NCBI GenBank assembly: GCA_024760905.1
Contig: CM045729.1
Span: forward strand, 83,169,050-83,233,049
Length of the DNA: 64,000 bases
Reading direction: 5' to 3'
From: Plotosus lineatus
Lineage: Eukaryota > Chordata > Actinopteri > Siluriformes > Plotosidae
Shown here: in pieces, positions 1 through 11,545 of the stretch
How positions within the stretch are numbered: the stretch's first letter is position 1
How the letters are laid out: every line of letters starts with the position of its first letter
Notes under the pieces: model-generated
Told to the model about the DNA's origin: nothing
Seen by the model: the letters and a program-made list of their open reading frames with translations, nothing else
Database searches by the model: none
Position numbers and translations under genes: made by a program

Positions 1-702
1 AAACCCATGCGTCACCGTGGTAACCCCCCAAAAATGAACAAAAAAAACCCCCGACTTTTTTTTCATTTCTGTTTATTCCAGTAAGATCAGTATGTACCTT
101 TTTGACCATTATATAAAGGTTCAAGTGCCTTCAAATGATACTGATTGAAAAAATAACACTGTCAGGTTCAAACAATCACACTGAAATTAAGAAAACAATA
201 TAACAAAATTCTCTCATCACTTTATACAAGTAAGCTTCATCAACTCTGCCCCCATCATCATCATCTTCATCTATATCCTGCTCAGCAGAAAGGATCACAT
301 CTTCTTCACAAACACCACTCATGCACACTTTTATTAACAGCTACCTCCTCTTCATCAACATCAAAATCAAAATCACCATCAACACAGTTGGCATTATCAT
401 CAGTTGTTCATTTGTAAATGGAATGAAACATTTAAGTATTTTTCAGGTCTTGACCAATTTTCGTACAAAACTAAACAACCCACGATCCAGCATGTCCAGT
501 CCAGCCAAGATTACACACAAATCAAATAATCAAAACAATTCCATGAACGAATTTTGCATGCAGAGAAAAATACCCACGGCAAAATGATCTTCAAGAACGC
601 CAAGCATTCCACCATCTTCAAAGCCGAATTCTCACGTCGAATTTAACATCTATACTAATGCTGCTCGACATCATAGATGACATTTCACTCTTCTTTTCCA
701 GA
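1..702. other. AT-rich sequence with no recognisable gene
   Basis: I see no conserved coding sequence or RNA. The stretch holds runs of ATC/CATC-type simple sequence (about 250-400). It may be the flank or body of the dispersed repeat that follows at 703, but that is inference. Confidence 0.4.
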
Positions 703-870
703 AATGATGTGTATTTACAATCTTATAAATAAACATAATGGCTGTTATTGAAGAGAAAGTCGGAGATAAATTCAGCATGCAGTAAAACAGAAGCAGGAAG
801 TAAACAGGAAGTAAACGTGTGATGGGCACTGCGCATGTGCAAGCCTGAGCTGACCAATCAATGTGCTTAT
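703..870 (+). repeat. Dispersed repeat Z, copy 1
   Basis: About 165 bp here match 63464-63620 in the same orientation, beginning AGAAATGATGTGTATT and containing GTTATTGAAGAGAAAGTCGG and CACTGCGCATGTGCA. The copies differ by scattered substitutions and small indels, as expected of an interspersed repeat. No terminal repeats or coding capacity are visible, so the class is unassigned. Confidence 0.7.
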
Positions 871-1323
871 TTCAGATCTTCCTTAGCAACTAGCCTGCAT
901 TGTTTACGAGCATATCGTCTTCATAACCTTTATTTTATTCGCTGAAACGACATTTTAATATCAAAACAGTATCCGAAATGGAGAGACGACTTCACGGCCG
1001 TTCTTCTGCTGAATGGATTTTAGTGTGTCTTGTACCGAACTCGGTGAATAATTGCAATGAAAACCAGTAAGTTTGCTACTGTTTTTATCTAGTTTTATGA
1101 GGGTACTCATCAGAAACATGGAAAAAAAAAACATTTTTAGTGAGTTTTAGTCGATTTCACATGAGGGTGATAGTTGAATACTTGTTTTAATCGTTTATGC
1201 AAAAATCTGAATTTTGATACAAATGGACCATTTTTACTTTTCTGGCCTTTATCTCAAAAGTGGTCTGCAAGCGCCTACTTTCAGTGGAGCACCTCACATT
1301 TATATAGTGCTCCAGTCAGCTGC

Positions 1324-1625
1324 CTGTGGGGCAGGGGCAGGGTGCTGTGCTCATGAGCAGGAAGTTGTGTGTTCAGATCCCAGTTAGACCCTCACTGTGC
1401 TAAGACCATTGTGCAAGGTCTTAACCACAAGTGTGCCCCTGTTCCCCCAGCAGTATAAATGGGTACCAGTAAAAATATACTGGGAAGGTAATCTGCGATG
1501 GACTAGCATCCTGTCCAGGAGGAGTTGAACTGCTGGTTGCTTCATGCTACGGAAACCGGGGATAAGCACCGGCCTGATGAGTCACTATGGCTGGGGTGTA
1601 AAAAGCCCAATCAGCTGCGACCCGG
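1324..1625 (+). mobile_element. tRNA-derived SINE (family 2), copy 1
   Basis: The 5' part has a tRNA-like region with a B-box-like GTTCAGATCCC. The body matches the reverse complement of 20888-21176 over most of its length, with shared landmarks CAGCAGTATAAATGGGTACC and AAAAATATACTG. The other copy has an intact target-site duplication, which shows that this is a mobile family. The A box here is degraded. Confidence 0.75.
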
Positions 1626-1949
1626 ATCTCTAGCATGTGGAGCTTCATAGAGTGTAGTGTCGGCATGCTGTAGTTTTTCTGCCTTGTAATCCTGGAATCG
1701 CTGGAGATTTAGGTTTTAAGCCACTGGATGGATTAGTCACAGAATTTGATGGAAGTTGAGAGGAGACTGTCACTCGCTGCAATAGTCTGGATTAAAAGAT
1801 TTGTTGTATATATTTACTGTATTCTGTGTATCATCTCAATATTGCCTTTTAAGGTCTTAATGATGAACTGAAGTGCAAACAGAAATATGTTTTCTACCTA
1901 CATCATGATTTCATGAAATAAGCATAACATTCAGCATAAATAGGACAAG

Positions 1950-1981
<32 letters not shown>
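1950..1981. repeat. (TG)n microsatellite
   Basis: About 15 uninterrupted TG units. Confidence 0.95.
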
Positions 1982-2079
1982 CTGGGAGGGTGTGTGAGAG
2001 TTTGTTGACAAAAACACTTACAAAAACAATGAATAATGCACTTTCTATTTTTGTATCCGTTTAGAATGTGAAGGCATGG

Positions 2080-2540
2080 AGGAGATATGTCTCTGCTCCA
2101 ATGGAGCTGTGGCCTCCACCCCTTCGTGTTTGTGAAGGTGTGGCCTGTGTGTCTCAGTTTCAGGGGAAACGGTCTGTTGGTAACAGGGAAGGCAGTTTGC
2201 TCTCTGTATTTGCCAGTTCTAGTGAAGGAGGCTTGACTATAGTGTTTGCCAGTCACTGTGGAGGAGGTGTGGTCTCTGTGTCAGTCTCATTGAAGAAGGT
2301 GTGGTCTGTGTCTGCCAGGTGAGTGAAGTGAGTGTGGCCTGTGTGTCTTTTCGTCTTAGTGAAAGAGAAATGTTCTTTTTATTTGTCACAAGTAAAGAAG
2401 GGTTGGCCTCTGTGTATATTCTCAGTAAAGGATGCATGTAGCCTCATTTTCCATCATTCGTCATGAAGGAGGCGTGGCCTATTGGTCTGTCAGTCTCAGT
2501 GAAGGAGCTGTGGCTTCTGTGTCTATCAGTCTCAATGCAT
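2080..2540 (+). repeat. Degenerate GTGAAGGAGGYGTGGCCTCTGTG minisatellite
   Basis: A motif of roughly 35-40 bp recurs about ten times with drift. Each unit combines a GTGAAGGAGG-like block, GTGTGGCCT or a variant, a CTGTGT block and GTCAGTCTCA. It lies directly upstream of the probable slitrk5 5' exon. It is not coding: the short frames across it change with each indel. Confidence 0.7.
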
Positions 2541-2689
2541 AAAAATTTTATGAGATTATTTTACACTGTCTGCACATTTTTATCTTATTAACAAAAATGG
2601 TGAAAATGTATTTTCTCTTCCTGGTTGCTTCTGTTTCTTTTTTTTTTTTTTTTAATGAAAGTATTGTGCTGTCAGTCAAGATAAAAGAG

Positions 2690-2958
2690 ATGAGCCAATC
2701 AAGGAAGGAAGAGGGGGTAGAGGGGGGTTCAGGGAGAGAGAAGGGGGAGTGAGTGATAGAGAGAGACAGAGAGAGAGAGTAAATAGCGATGAGGGTAAGA
2801 GAAAGAAGAAGAAGGGAGTGAGAGAAAGGAGTGAGAGGAAAAAGAGAAGAAGGAAGAAGGAGAGATACAGAAGGGAAAGAGAAGAATTATATGGAGGGAG
2901 AAATTGTGTGTGAGAGAGAGAGGGGAGAGAGAGGGGGGTGAGAGAGAGAGAGAAAAAG

Positions 2959-3001
<43 letters not shown>

Positions 3002-3280
3002 CAGCTGATGTCCTGTCCTGTTGGAAAGCAGCAGCCTTGTTACATAAACACACATCATGGCGAAATGTTCTGAATGATTAACTAAGAAAAGACAAAAGGA
3101 ACGAGAGAAGTGGGAGGATTACAAGAGGAAGACGACCCAGAGAAGAGAGAGAAAGAGAAAGAAGAGGCAACAGAAGGAGAAAAGCGGAGGACGGAGATGT
3201 TGCTGAATTCGTCATCTTCAACATAATGAATCAACAGTTCCAACTGATTAGCGGATGCGTTGTGGATCTTCACGTCAGTG
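2690..3280 (+). promoter_or_regulatory. slitrk5: Probable slitrk5 5' noncoding exon and promoter-proximal region
   Basis: The stretch 2700-3000 is almost pure purine with long GA runs on the + strand. It is followed by purine-rich unique sequence that stops at a good 5' splice site, GTG/GTAAGT, with the intron starting at 3281. A matching acceptor lies just ahead of the slitrk5 start codon. SLITRK genes typically carry a 5' noncoding exon and one coding exon, so this fits. No TATA box or CpG island is evident and the transcription start is unknown. Function is inferred only from position and the splice signal. Confidence 0.5.
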
Positions 3281-4324
3281 GTAAGTCGATCCCTGTTTCA
3301 TACGCAGAAACATCAACATGGGAAATTAAAAGGGAAGATTTGCATGTAGAGAATATATAGGTCATACGCTTTAGGCTGGCAGCGATATTTACATGCATGT
3401 CATCACCAGTATTTCTCTTCTCTCGTTGTATTTATTTATTTATTTATTTAACAGTTTGTTCCAGAGAGCAGCATTTCTCAGGAGCGATGCGTCAGATACA
3501 CCTTCAGGCGGACCGGTTTCAGTGGCTCAAAATCCTCTATAGTAGCTGGAAGTGCTGATATATGTTGAGACATTAGTTTTCTAAAGTCAATAAATGCAAA
3601 AATACAAAAAAATGAAGAAAAAAAAACCAACTTAACCTGAAAATAGCAGAAAAAACAGGAACTGTGCTTCATGTGATTATTATTGGTATGTTCAGTCTCT
3701 CAAAAACATTACATTTTATACCGCATTGCTGTTCAACACATAACATTTATTTTGGGTAATATGACCACCTTACATCAAGAAGATGCCGTGTTTGAGTCCT
3801 GGGCTCAATGAGGGCGTTTCTCTGTGGAGTTTGCATGGTCTCCCGGTGGTACTGGGGTTTCCTCCTACAGTTCCAACTGTTTCAAGTTGACCCTTGGTGT
3901 GAGTGTGCGTGGTTATGTGTGTGTGTTGGTCCTGTAATGGACTGGTGAGCTGTATCTCACCTTTGGCCAAGTCAGCTGAGATAGGCTTCAGCCTATATGT
4001 GAATCTAGACGGATTCAGCCGCTCAGAAAACAGATGAAATGGATAGACGGGTGTTATACACTCGAATCTGATTGGACAAAGAGCTTCTCTGTGCAGAACT
4101 TTTTTTTTTTTTTAATACACGTTGTCTTTAAACATGTTATCGTTTCTACAGTAACAGCTGATACACAGGAATACAGGAACATTTAGGTCCGAAGTGTAAG
4201 TGCTCTGTAACAGGCTGAGGTGAATAGGCTGCAGAATAGTTTATATTAATGATGATATGAACAACAGTTCCATATGGAATCATTTTGCAATGCATGACTT
4301 TCTTCCCTCACTCTTATTTTCTAG
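3281..4324 (+). other. slitrk5: Predicted intron 1 of slitrk5
   Basis: The donor GTAAGT is at 3281. The acceptor is at 4321-4324 (CTAG), preceded by a clear pyrimidine tract (CTTTCTTCCCTCACTCTTATTTT). The intron contains a TATT microsatellite (about 3437-3451) and a DANA/Mermaid-like SINE (3770-4050). Confidence 0.6.
3770..4050 (+). mobile_element. DANA/Mermaid-like SINE, diverged
   Basis: The core landmarks TTTCTCTGTGGAGTTTGCATG and GGGGTTTCCTCCTACAG are recognisable, as is the 3' part with CAGCTGAGATAGGCTTCAGCC and a final GAAATGGATAGACGG. The tRNA-like head is degraded. Orientation matches slitrk5. Confidence 0.7.
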
Positions 4325-4356
4325 GTCAGATGATGTGGAAGTGATCAATTTCGTCC

Positions 4357-6825
4357 ATGCTGATAATCATGAAGGTCTGCTTAACAGCATTATTGTTTAT
4401 CACCATTTCTATCTGTCTTGATATTTACGAGGATGTTTGTGAAAACCTGTGTGCTTGCGAAGAAAAAGATGGCGTTTCGATAACCAGCTGTGAAAGACGA
4501 GGGATTGCAAGTCTCTCTGAAGTCGGATTTCTGCACTTCAACACGCATCAGTTATTTCTGACAGGGAATCTGCTGAAAAAACTTTCATTTGATGAGTTCT
4601 CACGTTACGAAGGACTTAGGATCTTGCATCTGGGAAATAATGATATTGCCGAAATTGAGACCGGGGCTTTTAATGGACTTAGTAGGCTAAAGCGCTTGCA
4701 CTTAAACAACAACAAAATCGAGGTGCTCAGGGACACCACTTTCACCGGGCTGGAATATCTGCAGTATCTGCAAGTCGACTATAATTACATTAGTCACATT
4801 GAACCGAACACTTTTGGTGGCTTACGTTGTCTAGATGTGCTGATTTTAAATGACAATCTGCTGAATTATTTGCCCAAAAATGTTTTTCGGTCAGTTCCTT
4901 TGACTCACCTTGATCTGAGAGGTAACCAGCTGAAGGTTCTCCCTTACAATGGGATTCTTGAACATTTATCCACAATTAAAGAAATACAACTTGAAGAGAA
5001 TCCTTGGAACTGCACTTGTGAACTTATTGGCCTCAAAGCCTGGTTAGAAAGCATAGAGTATACGGCATTAGCTGGAGACATAGTGTGCGAAACACCATTT
5101 CGACTTCATGGAAGAGACCTTGAGGTGATTTCCAAGCAGGAACTATGTCCAAGAAGAGCCATCGCTGAATATGAAATGGGTGCCGAAGCTTTTCATGAGC
5201 CTGAGGCAATCGCCTCCTCAAATATTTTACGTTCCGCACAGCCCACAAGGAGCAGCCGCCAATCAGGGAAGCTACGTACCAAACCAACAGTGCGGGCTTC
5301 ATCCCGCACACTGCAAAATTATACCCCACTGGTGGCATATCAAACCAAATCTCCAGTCTCTCTCCAGTGCCCCACCGTTTGCAATTGCAATCTCCAAATT
5401 TCAGATCTCGGCTTGAATGTGAACTGTCAAGAGAGGAAAATTGAAAGCATTTCAGATTTGAATCCCAAGCCATATAATCCCAAAAAGATGTACCTCACAG
5501 GAAATTTCCTCAAGTCTGTGGGAAGTTCAGACTTCCTGGACACTACCAGCTTGGATCTTCTTCACTTGGGCAATAATCGGATATCCATTATTCATAGGAA
5601 AGCATTTGCAGCATTGCGCAACTTACGAAGACTTTATTTGAATGGAAACTTAATCGAGCGTCTAACTGATGGCATGTTCACAGGTTTGGAATGCCTCCAG
5701 TTTCTATACTTGGAGTACAATTTGATCAGAGAAATAGAAAGTGGTACGTTTCAGCAAGTACCCAATCTTCAACTCCTGTTTCTGAACAACAACCTTCTTA
5801 AAGGTCTACCCATGGGAGTTTTTAAAGGTCCAAACTTGGCTCGGTTAAATTTACGCAACAATCACCTGAGAAACTTGCCAGTTGATGGTGTTTTGGAAGA
5901 TTTAACTTCCTTGGTGCAGATCGATCTGTTTGAGAACCCGTGGAATTGTTCTTGCACAATTGTGGAAGCCAAAAAATGGTTGGAAGAGCTCAGTTCTGGA
6001 ACTGTGGTGAATAATGTGATTTGTGAATCACCACCAAAATTCACTGGAGAGGATTTACGCTTGGTTTATTCCTCCGATCTTTGCTCAGATGACTCGCAGG
6101 TTGAAACTTCTCCTTTTCCGCCATCAGAGGAATCCTTTCCAGGTAGCACCATGACTTTTGAGACAACAATGGATTACAATTCGCCAGATCCCACAGTGCC
6201 GCTCTCAGTGCTCATTCTAACGTTGCTTCTTATTTTCATTGCAACTGTATTTATTACCGCTGGCCTGTTCACAATGTTCAAAATCAAACAGCACCAAAAG
6301 GACAACAACAAAAATACAGAATCCAATTCCTTTGATATTATTTACGTTGATAGACCAGCTGCAAAGGTCAGAACTTCAGCAGGTCATCTTTATGAATATG
6401 TTCCTCCTCTTCCAGCATCCAAGTCCACCATGGATGGTGTTGTGGAAGAAAGATACACTGATTTTCACGAACAAAATGCTTTGTCGTATACTTCTGATGA
6501 AGAATTAAGAAGCATCGTAAATAGCTCAGAGTTTAGTGCAAGCAACAGACCTTCTCCCCTACAAGATGATAACCTTTTTTATCAAGACATCTTTGCACGA
6601 AGCCGCCAAGGTTCCTGCAGACCCAGTTTAGCATGCAAACATAGTACGACACAGTATTCACCAGATTACAATGTCACGCATCAGTATTTACATCCGGAAA
6701 GAATCCAACAAACAGTGATGTACATAAAACCCAGGTGTGAATACTGGGAGCTTAAACCACAGCTTCGTTTTGAGCCAGACTATCTGGAAGTTCGTGAGAA
6801 AAGGACATCGTTCACTCAGTTTTGA
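4357..6825 (+). CDS. slitrk5: SLIT and NTRK-like protein 5 (single coding exon)
   Basis: Type I membrane protein of the neuronal SLITRK family, which controls neurite growth and organises synapses by binding presynaptic receptor tyrosine phosphatases. The 822 residues show a signal peptide (about 1-20), a first LRR domain with N-cap cysteines 28/32/34/45 and C-cap cysteines 219/221/244/264, a linker, a second LRR domain with N-cap cysteines 338/342/344/357 and C-cap cysteines 531/533/556/576, one membrane span (about 614-641) and a cytoplasmic tail. Blocks such as CETPFRLHGRDL, KQELCPRR, SDLGLNVNCQERKIES and the C-terminal EPDYLEV tyrosine motif point to SLITRK5 rather than paralogues 1-4 or 6. 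Mammalian SLITRK5 is about 950 residues, so this copy is shorter, mostly in linker and tail. The start at 4357 lies 32 bp after the acceptor; Met5 (4369) is an alternative. Which teleost duplicate (a or b) is unresolved. Confidence 0.95.
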   Translation: MLIIMKVCLTALLFITISICLDIYEDVCENLCACEEKDGVSITSCERRGIASLSEVGFLHFNTHQLFLTGNLLKKLSFDEFSRYEGLRILHLGNNDIAEIETGAFNGLSRLKRLHLNNNKIEVLRDTTFTGLEYLQYLQVDYNYISHIEPNTFGGLRCLDVLILNDNLLNYLPKNVFRSVPLTHLDLRGNQLKVLPYNGILEHLSTIKEIQLEENPWNCTCELIGLKAWLESIEYTALAGDIVCETPFRLHGRDLEVISKQELCPRRAIAEYEMGAEAFHEPEAIASSNILRSAQPTRSSRQSGKLRTKPTVRASSRTLQNYTPLVAYQTKSPVSLQCPTVCNCNLQISDLGLNVNCQERKIESISDLNPKPYNPKKMYLTGNFLKSVGSSDFLDTTSLDLLHLGNNRISIIHRKAFAALRNLRRLYLNGNLIERLTDGMFTGLECLQFLYLEYNLIREIESGTFQQVPNLQLLFLNNNLLKGLPMGVFKGPNLARLNLRNNHLRNLPVDGVLEDLTSLVQIDLFENPWNCSCTIVEAKKWLEELSSGTVVNNVICESPPKFTGEDLRLVYSSDLCSDDSQVETSPFPPSEESFPGSTMTFETTMDYNSPDPTVPLSVLILTLLLIFIATVFITAGLFTMFKIKQHQKDNNKNTESNSFDIIYVDRPAAKVRTSAGHLYEYVPPLPASKSTMDGVVEERYTDFHEQNALSYTSDEELRSIVNSSEFSASNRPSPLQDDNLFYQDIFARSRQGSCRPSLACKHSTTQYSPDYNVTHQYLHPERIQQTVMYIKPRCEYWELKPQLRFEPDYLEVREKRTSFTQF

Positions 6826-7256
6826 GTTGTTATTTGTCCCTGATTTGCAAAAGACAGCAGGGATGATATGTATGAATCTTTTGAGAAGAACGCTCATGAT
6901 TCTCAAGAAAAAAATATTTACTTCACATCTGTAAACTGAGCTGAAGCTGAGTGGTTAACACAGTCGCTTTGCAGAAAGAAGGTTCTGGATTCTAATCTGT
7001 ATGGTGTTTCTATCCTTTCCCTGTGTGGGTTTCACATGTGTACTCTGGTTTCCTCCTACAGCCCAAACATAAAATTAAATGTTCTGCACTAAATTTCCCA
7101 TAGGTGGAAATTTAAAGTGGAAGTGGAATGCTTGTGTGTGTCTGTGCTAGTCCATGTTTAGGGCATAACAATTCCCCCTCTCACCTAAAGCCCATTGGGA
7201 TTGCCTCCAACTTCACCTGTGATCCTGATGGATGGGCAATTTTTCAGAGTAATGCT

Positions 7257-7294
<38 letters not shown>

Positions 7295-8600
7295 GGTTAG
7301 TTTTAGGTATAAGTCTTCATCAATATGTAGGGAAACTGCACAACGATAAATTTATCAACTAACACAGCATGAACATAATATTAACCAGTGGACTTGTATA
7401 TAATAAATCTTCATTATGATCAGGGAGCTCACTCAACTCTACATTATTAACAGTCTAAAACACTGCTCTTAAAGCGCTCTTAATTATTTAAACCAAATTC
7501 TGAACAAGTTTTTCTTGTGACTAATGTAGGAGTCGATGTTCAACAACAGTAATAATTAAATCTGGATGATTTCTTTTGTTAAATTTCATTTGAAGTGATT
7601 TCCTGTTTTAAGAGACTATTCAGAAATATTAATAAGAGCTCAATCAGATCATCTGTACCATTTTTTAACAAAACTCCAAATCCAGGATCATTTGAATATT
7701 TATACAATAGATGCAACACATATCAACATGATTTTTAAATAAAAGGAAACTCCTTCCAAACTCCTGTTACACTAGAACATGTGTAAATGTTCATTATTAG
7801 ATTGTTTTTACTAAAATCTTTTTGATACTTTGCATTAACCAGTTTGAAAAGGCTGCTGTTTGAGCCTCATATTATTGCAAGATAATGGTAATAAAAACAG
7901 TATACAGATATTAAACTAACAAATCAGTTATAAACTTCTGAACTTCAGAATAAAATAAAACGCAACACGTCCACACATAATGCAGCATTCCACTCACTTA
8001 CACTGGACAAACACTGGCTCATTTACCCGAACAAATGCCATAGCCCACCATTCATTCATATGCAAATTACTTCTGTATTTACTATCACATACACATGAAT
8101 TGCAGAAACCTATCTGCAGTACAATGTCACCCCCTGTGTGCAGATTTATTTGTTTTTCTCATGAAGAAGCTTGAAAACAATAAGTTGTTTAAATGTGCAA
8201 AGTTCTATCTGATGTAAGAAAGCTCTTATTAAGTCTAGGTTTAATTTCCCTTTGAGTACTACAGCGTTCTGTAAAGCATGCGTATGAGGATGTCAGTTGC
8301 TTCCTGCATCCTAAACCCATTTCTGTGCTTCTCTGGACATTCATTCACCTACCAGGTCCCGTTGGAACTGCTGGAACTCCTGAAGGATCCTGAAGCTGAA
8401 ATCTTCAAGGCTCTGTAGGTTTCTCTCAGGAAATGCTTCACGGGTATCAGTTTTAATAATCTGGGTAATTTTAAGTTCATACTTGTGGAGGCTTCTTGTC
8501 ATTAAAGGGTTTTCAGAAAAAAATATTACATTTTACTTCTCCTCTTTATTATTTTTTTAAAAAGGAAATAGCAATAAAGCAAATTTTTATTTCTTGGTGT
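6826..8600 (+). other. slitrk5: slitrk5 3' flank, probable 3' UTR
   Basis: No second gene is visible. Candidate polyadenylation signals AATAAA occur near 7403, 7738, 7950 and 8573. The first part is occupied by a SINE (6940-7290); 7290-8800 is AT-rich and low in recognisable repeats. The true 3' end cannot be fixed from sequence alone. Confidence 0.4.
6940..7290 (+). mobile_element. DANA/Mermaid-like SINE with poly(A)
   Basis: A tRNA-like head (GAGTGGTTAACACAGTCGC) is followed by the conserved SINE core (GTGTGGGTTTCACATGTG, TGGTTTCCTCCTACAG). A 27-29 nt A-run (7262-7289) follows. It is diverged and lies in the slitrk5 3' flank. Confidence 0.7.
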
Positions 8601-8819
8601 ACTGTTTTTACTAGCCAATATGCAACACTTTTATACATTTCCTTATAAATCAGAAAACTGATGTGTGATTTAAACCACAACCATTTTATTACATAAACAA
8701 TTACAACAAAAAGCTAAAACTTTTTTTTTTTTTTTTACTTTTAATAATGACTTTTTTTGTACAAGTCATCTTTCCGAATATATTGTTTCATGTCTGGAAT
8801 CTTTCTAAACTCTTCATTC

Positions 8820-9480
8820 ATTCATTCACTCATTCATTCATTTTTCTAAGCAGCTTAATCCTAATTAGAGTTGCAGGGAGACTGGCGCCCATTTCAGCCA
8901 ACTCTTGGCACCTACAACTTCTACAGCTCACCAGGCCATCACAGGGAAAACACTACCAAACAAACATGCATTCAAGTCACACTCATACCTGCTGTTTAAT
9001 TTGGAACCAGCCCGACTGTCCCACTCTCCATAAGGTTGTCACTGTCCCCCCAGTGTAGCTAACTGGGTTATCAAAGGTCGGCCATGTCTCTCACTGTCTA
9101 TGGTGAGAGGTTCAAGTCAAAGAACCATTGCTAACTTTCGTAAAGAGGAGCTGCAAAGCCGTCAGCGTGTTTCTGTCCCTTGTTAAAAGGGTTGTGTCAG
9201 GAAGGGCATCCGACGCAAAAACCTATGCCAAATCAAACGTGTGAATCATTCGCTGTGGCGACCCCTGATAAAGTGAAAAGGCCGAAAGGAAATCTCAATC
9301 AGCCCTATTGTGCATATTTTTGGACTGTGGGAAAAAAACGGAGTATCCTGAGGAAACCCCCACAAGCACGGGGAGAACATGCTAACTCCAGACAGAAACA
9401 TCTGAGCTGGAAATCAAACCGAGGTCTTCTTGCTGTGAGACTGATGTGCTAACCACTGCACCCATGCAACCGTGTGCACC
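8820..9480 (-). mobile_element. DANA/Mermaid-like SINE, antisense, split by a second SINE
   Basis: From the left: an (ATTC)n tail, the 3' tail in reverse complement (CTTAATCCTAATTAGAGTTGC), the SINE core (ATTTTTGGACTGTGGG) and the tRNA-like head (GTGCTAACCACTGCACCC). The core is interrupted at 9014-9296 by a SINE 1 copy flanked by AACCAGCCC / AATCAGCCC. Confidence 0.8.
9014..9296 (+). mobile_element. SINE 1, RTE-tailed, 5'-truncated, nested
   Basis: It starts inside the SINE body (CCACTCTCCATAAGGTTGTC), so the tRNA head is missing, and ends with the RTE LINE-like tail (GTCAGGAAGGGCATCCGACG, then TTCGCTGTGGCGACCCCTG and GCCGAAAGGAAA). The nine-base near-duplication AACCAGCCC (9005-9013) / AATCAGCCC (9297-9305) marks the insertion site within an older SINE. 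Confidence 0.8.
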
Positions 9481-9564
9481 ATGATGCTGCCGATAGGTTT
9501 CATATTATTTCCCCCAATGTTATATTCATTGCTTCATTCATTTAATTTATTTTTCAAAAGGCAG

Positions 9565-9855
9565 TGGTGACTTGGTGGTATGGTGCTGGATTACTGATCT
9601 CCACTGTCACCGGGCTGTCACTGCTGTCCCCCATCGCCGCTAACAGGGTGATCAAAGGCAAATCTCATTGTTCATAGAGAGGTTTGTATAAAAGAACCAT
9701 TGCTGATGTTCATAAAGAGGAGCTGCAGGGCCGTCAGCACGTTGCTGGCCCCATTATTGCCTGGCAAGGTGTCCAGGGTGCACACTGCCCTCACCCAGAC
9801 TTGACTGAGATGGGTGCCAGCCTCTGCAATAATTAGGATTAAGTGAATGAATACT
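9565..9855 (+). mobile_element. SINE 1 with alternative (V-type) tail
   Basis: The head GTGACTTGGTGGTATGGTGC and the body (GGTGATCAAAGGC, AAAGAACCATTGCTGATGTT) match other SINE 1 copies. The 3' end is GTGTCCAGGGTGCACACTGCC...TAATTAGGATTAAGTGAATGAATA instead of the RTE-like tail. Confidence 0.8.
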
Positions 9856-9869
9856 TTTTTTTTTTGACA

Positions 9870-11340
9870 AAAGCCTTTTCAAATCTTTAAAAATTACCTG
9901 CAGGTCATTAAATTATGCTTAATTTCTTAAATTAACTAATTAAGGCTGTATATATAGCATAATAATTTTATTTCTGTGCATGGTTACATGTTTACCTGAA
10001 CACTGCGTAAATATTTTCTAATATAATCCCAGATGAATTTATATTCTACATATATTGATATGATTTTTTTTTTACTTTCAATTTCATTCAATATTGGTGT
10101 CATAGTGATGTGGTCATTTTATTCAGAAAAATTAAGAGTTTTTGAACCTTTATTTATATGAATCGAGTTTGTCAGTGTGACCCTGATCTTAATTTATCTC
10201 TCAAAGGAAAATAAACATTTTCACTGCTCATGGTTTCACTGCTCATCAAAACAAACAATTTCTTTCTCGCTTGTATTAATAATGTGCACCAGCGTTCGAA
10301 TGAGCAGTAACACGGAGTTTATGATTCTGTCTCCCACACACGAGTCAGCAAAGTGTGCACTTGTAAACATAATGATTAGTGACAGAGTCACATCAATTCA
10401 AACCGTATTAAACATTTCAAACAATAAAAAAATACTCGTTTTTAAAGAAAAAGACTCCTCATCCCACACTAGATGGCGCTGTACTTGGTGACTGGATGTG
10501 TGCGCGGCAGTTTTTCAACATAAAAACCATTTTGTCTTCATGTTCTCAATAAACACTCCGGTTTAACATTCTCACAACAATCAGATACTGTTTTATTCAA
10601 ACAATCAAAATATGAGCTTTATGTAACGTTGTAATAATTGCTACTCAATGCTGAGGGTTTGCTGAGTGATTGCAAAGTGCTTTCAACCCAAGGATTGAGG
10701 CTGTATGTGAGGGTAACTACAAGGTTGTGCCTGAGGGAGATTAGGAATGCTGGGTAATGGGGTAAGAGATGCAGATGGGGGTGGGGGCAGAATGAAAAAG
10801 AATGTATTAGAGTATTACGTAATCGATCTGACTCCCTCTCTCTCAGCAGTCCGTCGATTTGGATGATGACTGAGTTGAAGGTGCGGATGCAGTTTTTTGG
10901 CTTCACAGGCTTCTGTGTGTGCTACGAGACCTGCTTGAGATTTGAACACTCTGTTGTAGCCTGGGCATGTCAAAGTGCCATGACTTGATGTGGGCAGAAT
11001 ATGCCTGCGCTCATCCTTAATTCGGAGTCTCTGTGTCCTTGATCGTCAGGTATTCGTCTCACACGTCCTGCCCATCTAAGAAGTGAGGCAGTAATCAGGG
11101 CTTCAACACGAACCGCTCCGGCTCGGTCTAAAACTTGACTCGGTGTGTATCACTGCATCACTGTCTCAGTGGTTCAGTGTAGAGTCAGCACCATCTCCTG
11201 ATGAGACTGAGAACAATCAGGAAACACAGCGACAGTGGAGAAGCACATGAAGGAAAATATCAGAGACTGTACAACAAGTTTCAAAAATTGGGAAGAAAAC
11301 AACACGTCGTTGTAAGCTGATGATGATTTATTAATGAGAG
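9870..11340. other. Unique AT-rich sequence, no gene seen
   Basis: Short open frames such as 10177-10491 have no recognisable domain, odd composition and no splice or start context. No RNA or repeat family is recognised. Confidence 0.5.
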
Positions 11341-11545
11341 GAGATAAATGAAGACGTGTCCATCCTTTATTCATTATTTAAATTCGAACAATAATCCCCT
11401 GGGTCCACACTGGACCTCTTTTAACTTTACTTATAAAGAATGTTAATTAATAAACAAGATTTACTAAGTACCAAAAATAATAAACACAATTTTAGCAGAT
11501 TGCAAAATTTTAAAAAGAAAACTTTAGTAAGTAAACAAACACTTA
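11340..11545. repeat. AAACTTTAGTAAATA-type A-rich degenerate repeat
   Basis: Several imperfect units built from ACTTTA(C/G)TAA and TAAATAAACAA, resembling longer arrays at 26640-26757, 28675-28975 and 33280-33510. The units are short and diverged. Confidence 0.45.

Noticed and set aside
2676..3058. Ser/Leu-rich minus-strand frames of 109-125 codons
   Set aside because: They are translations of the complement of a GA-rich tract.
10177..10491. 104-codon frame as a possible small gene
   Set aside because: No recognisable domain, no start or splice context and AT-biased composition.
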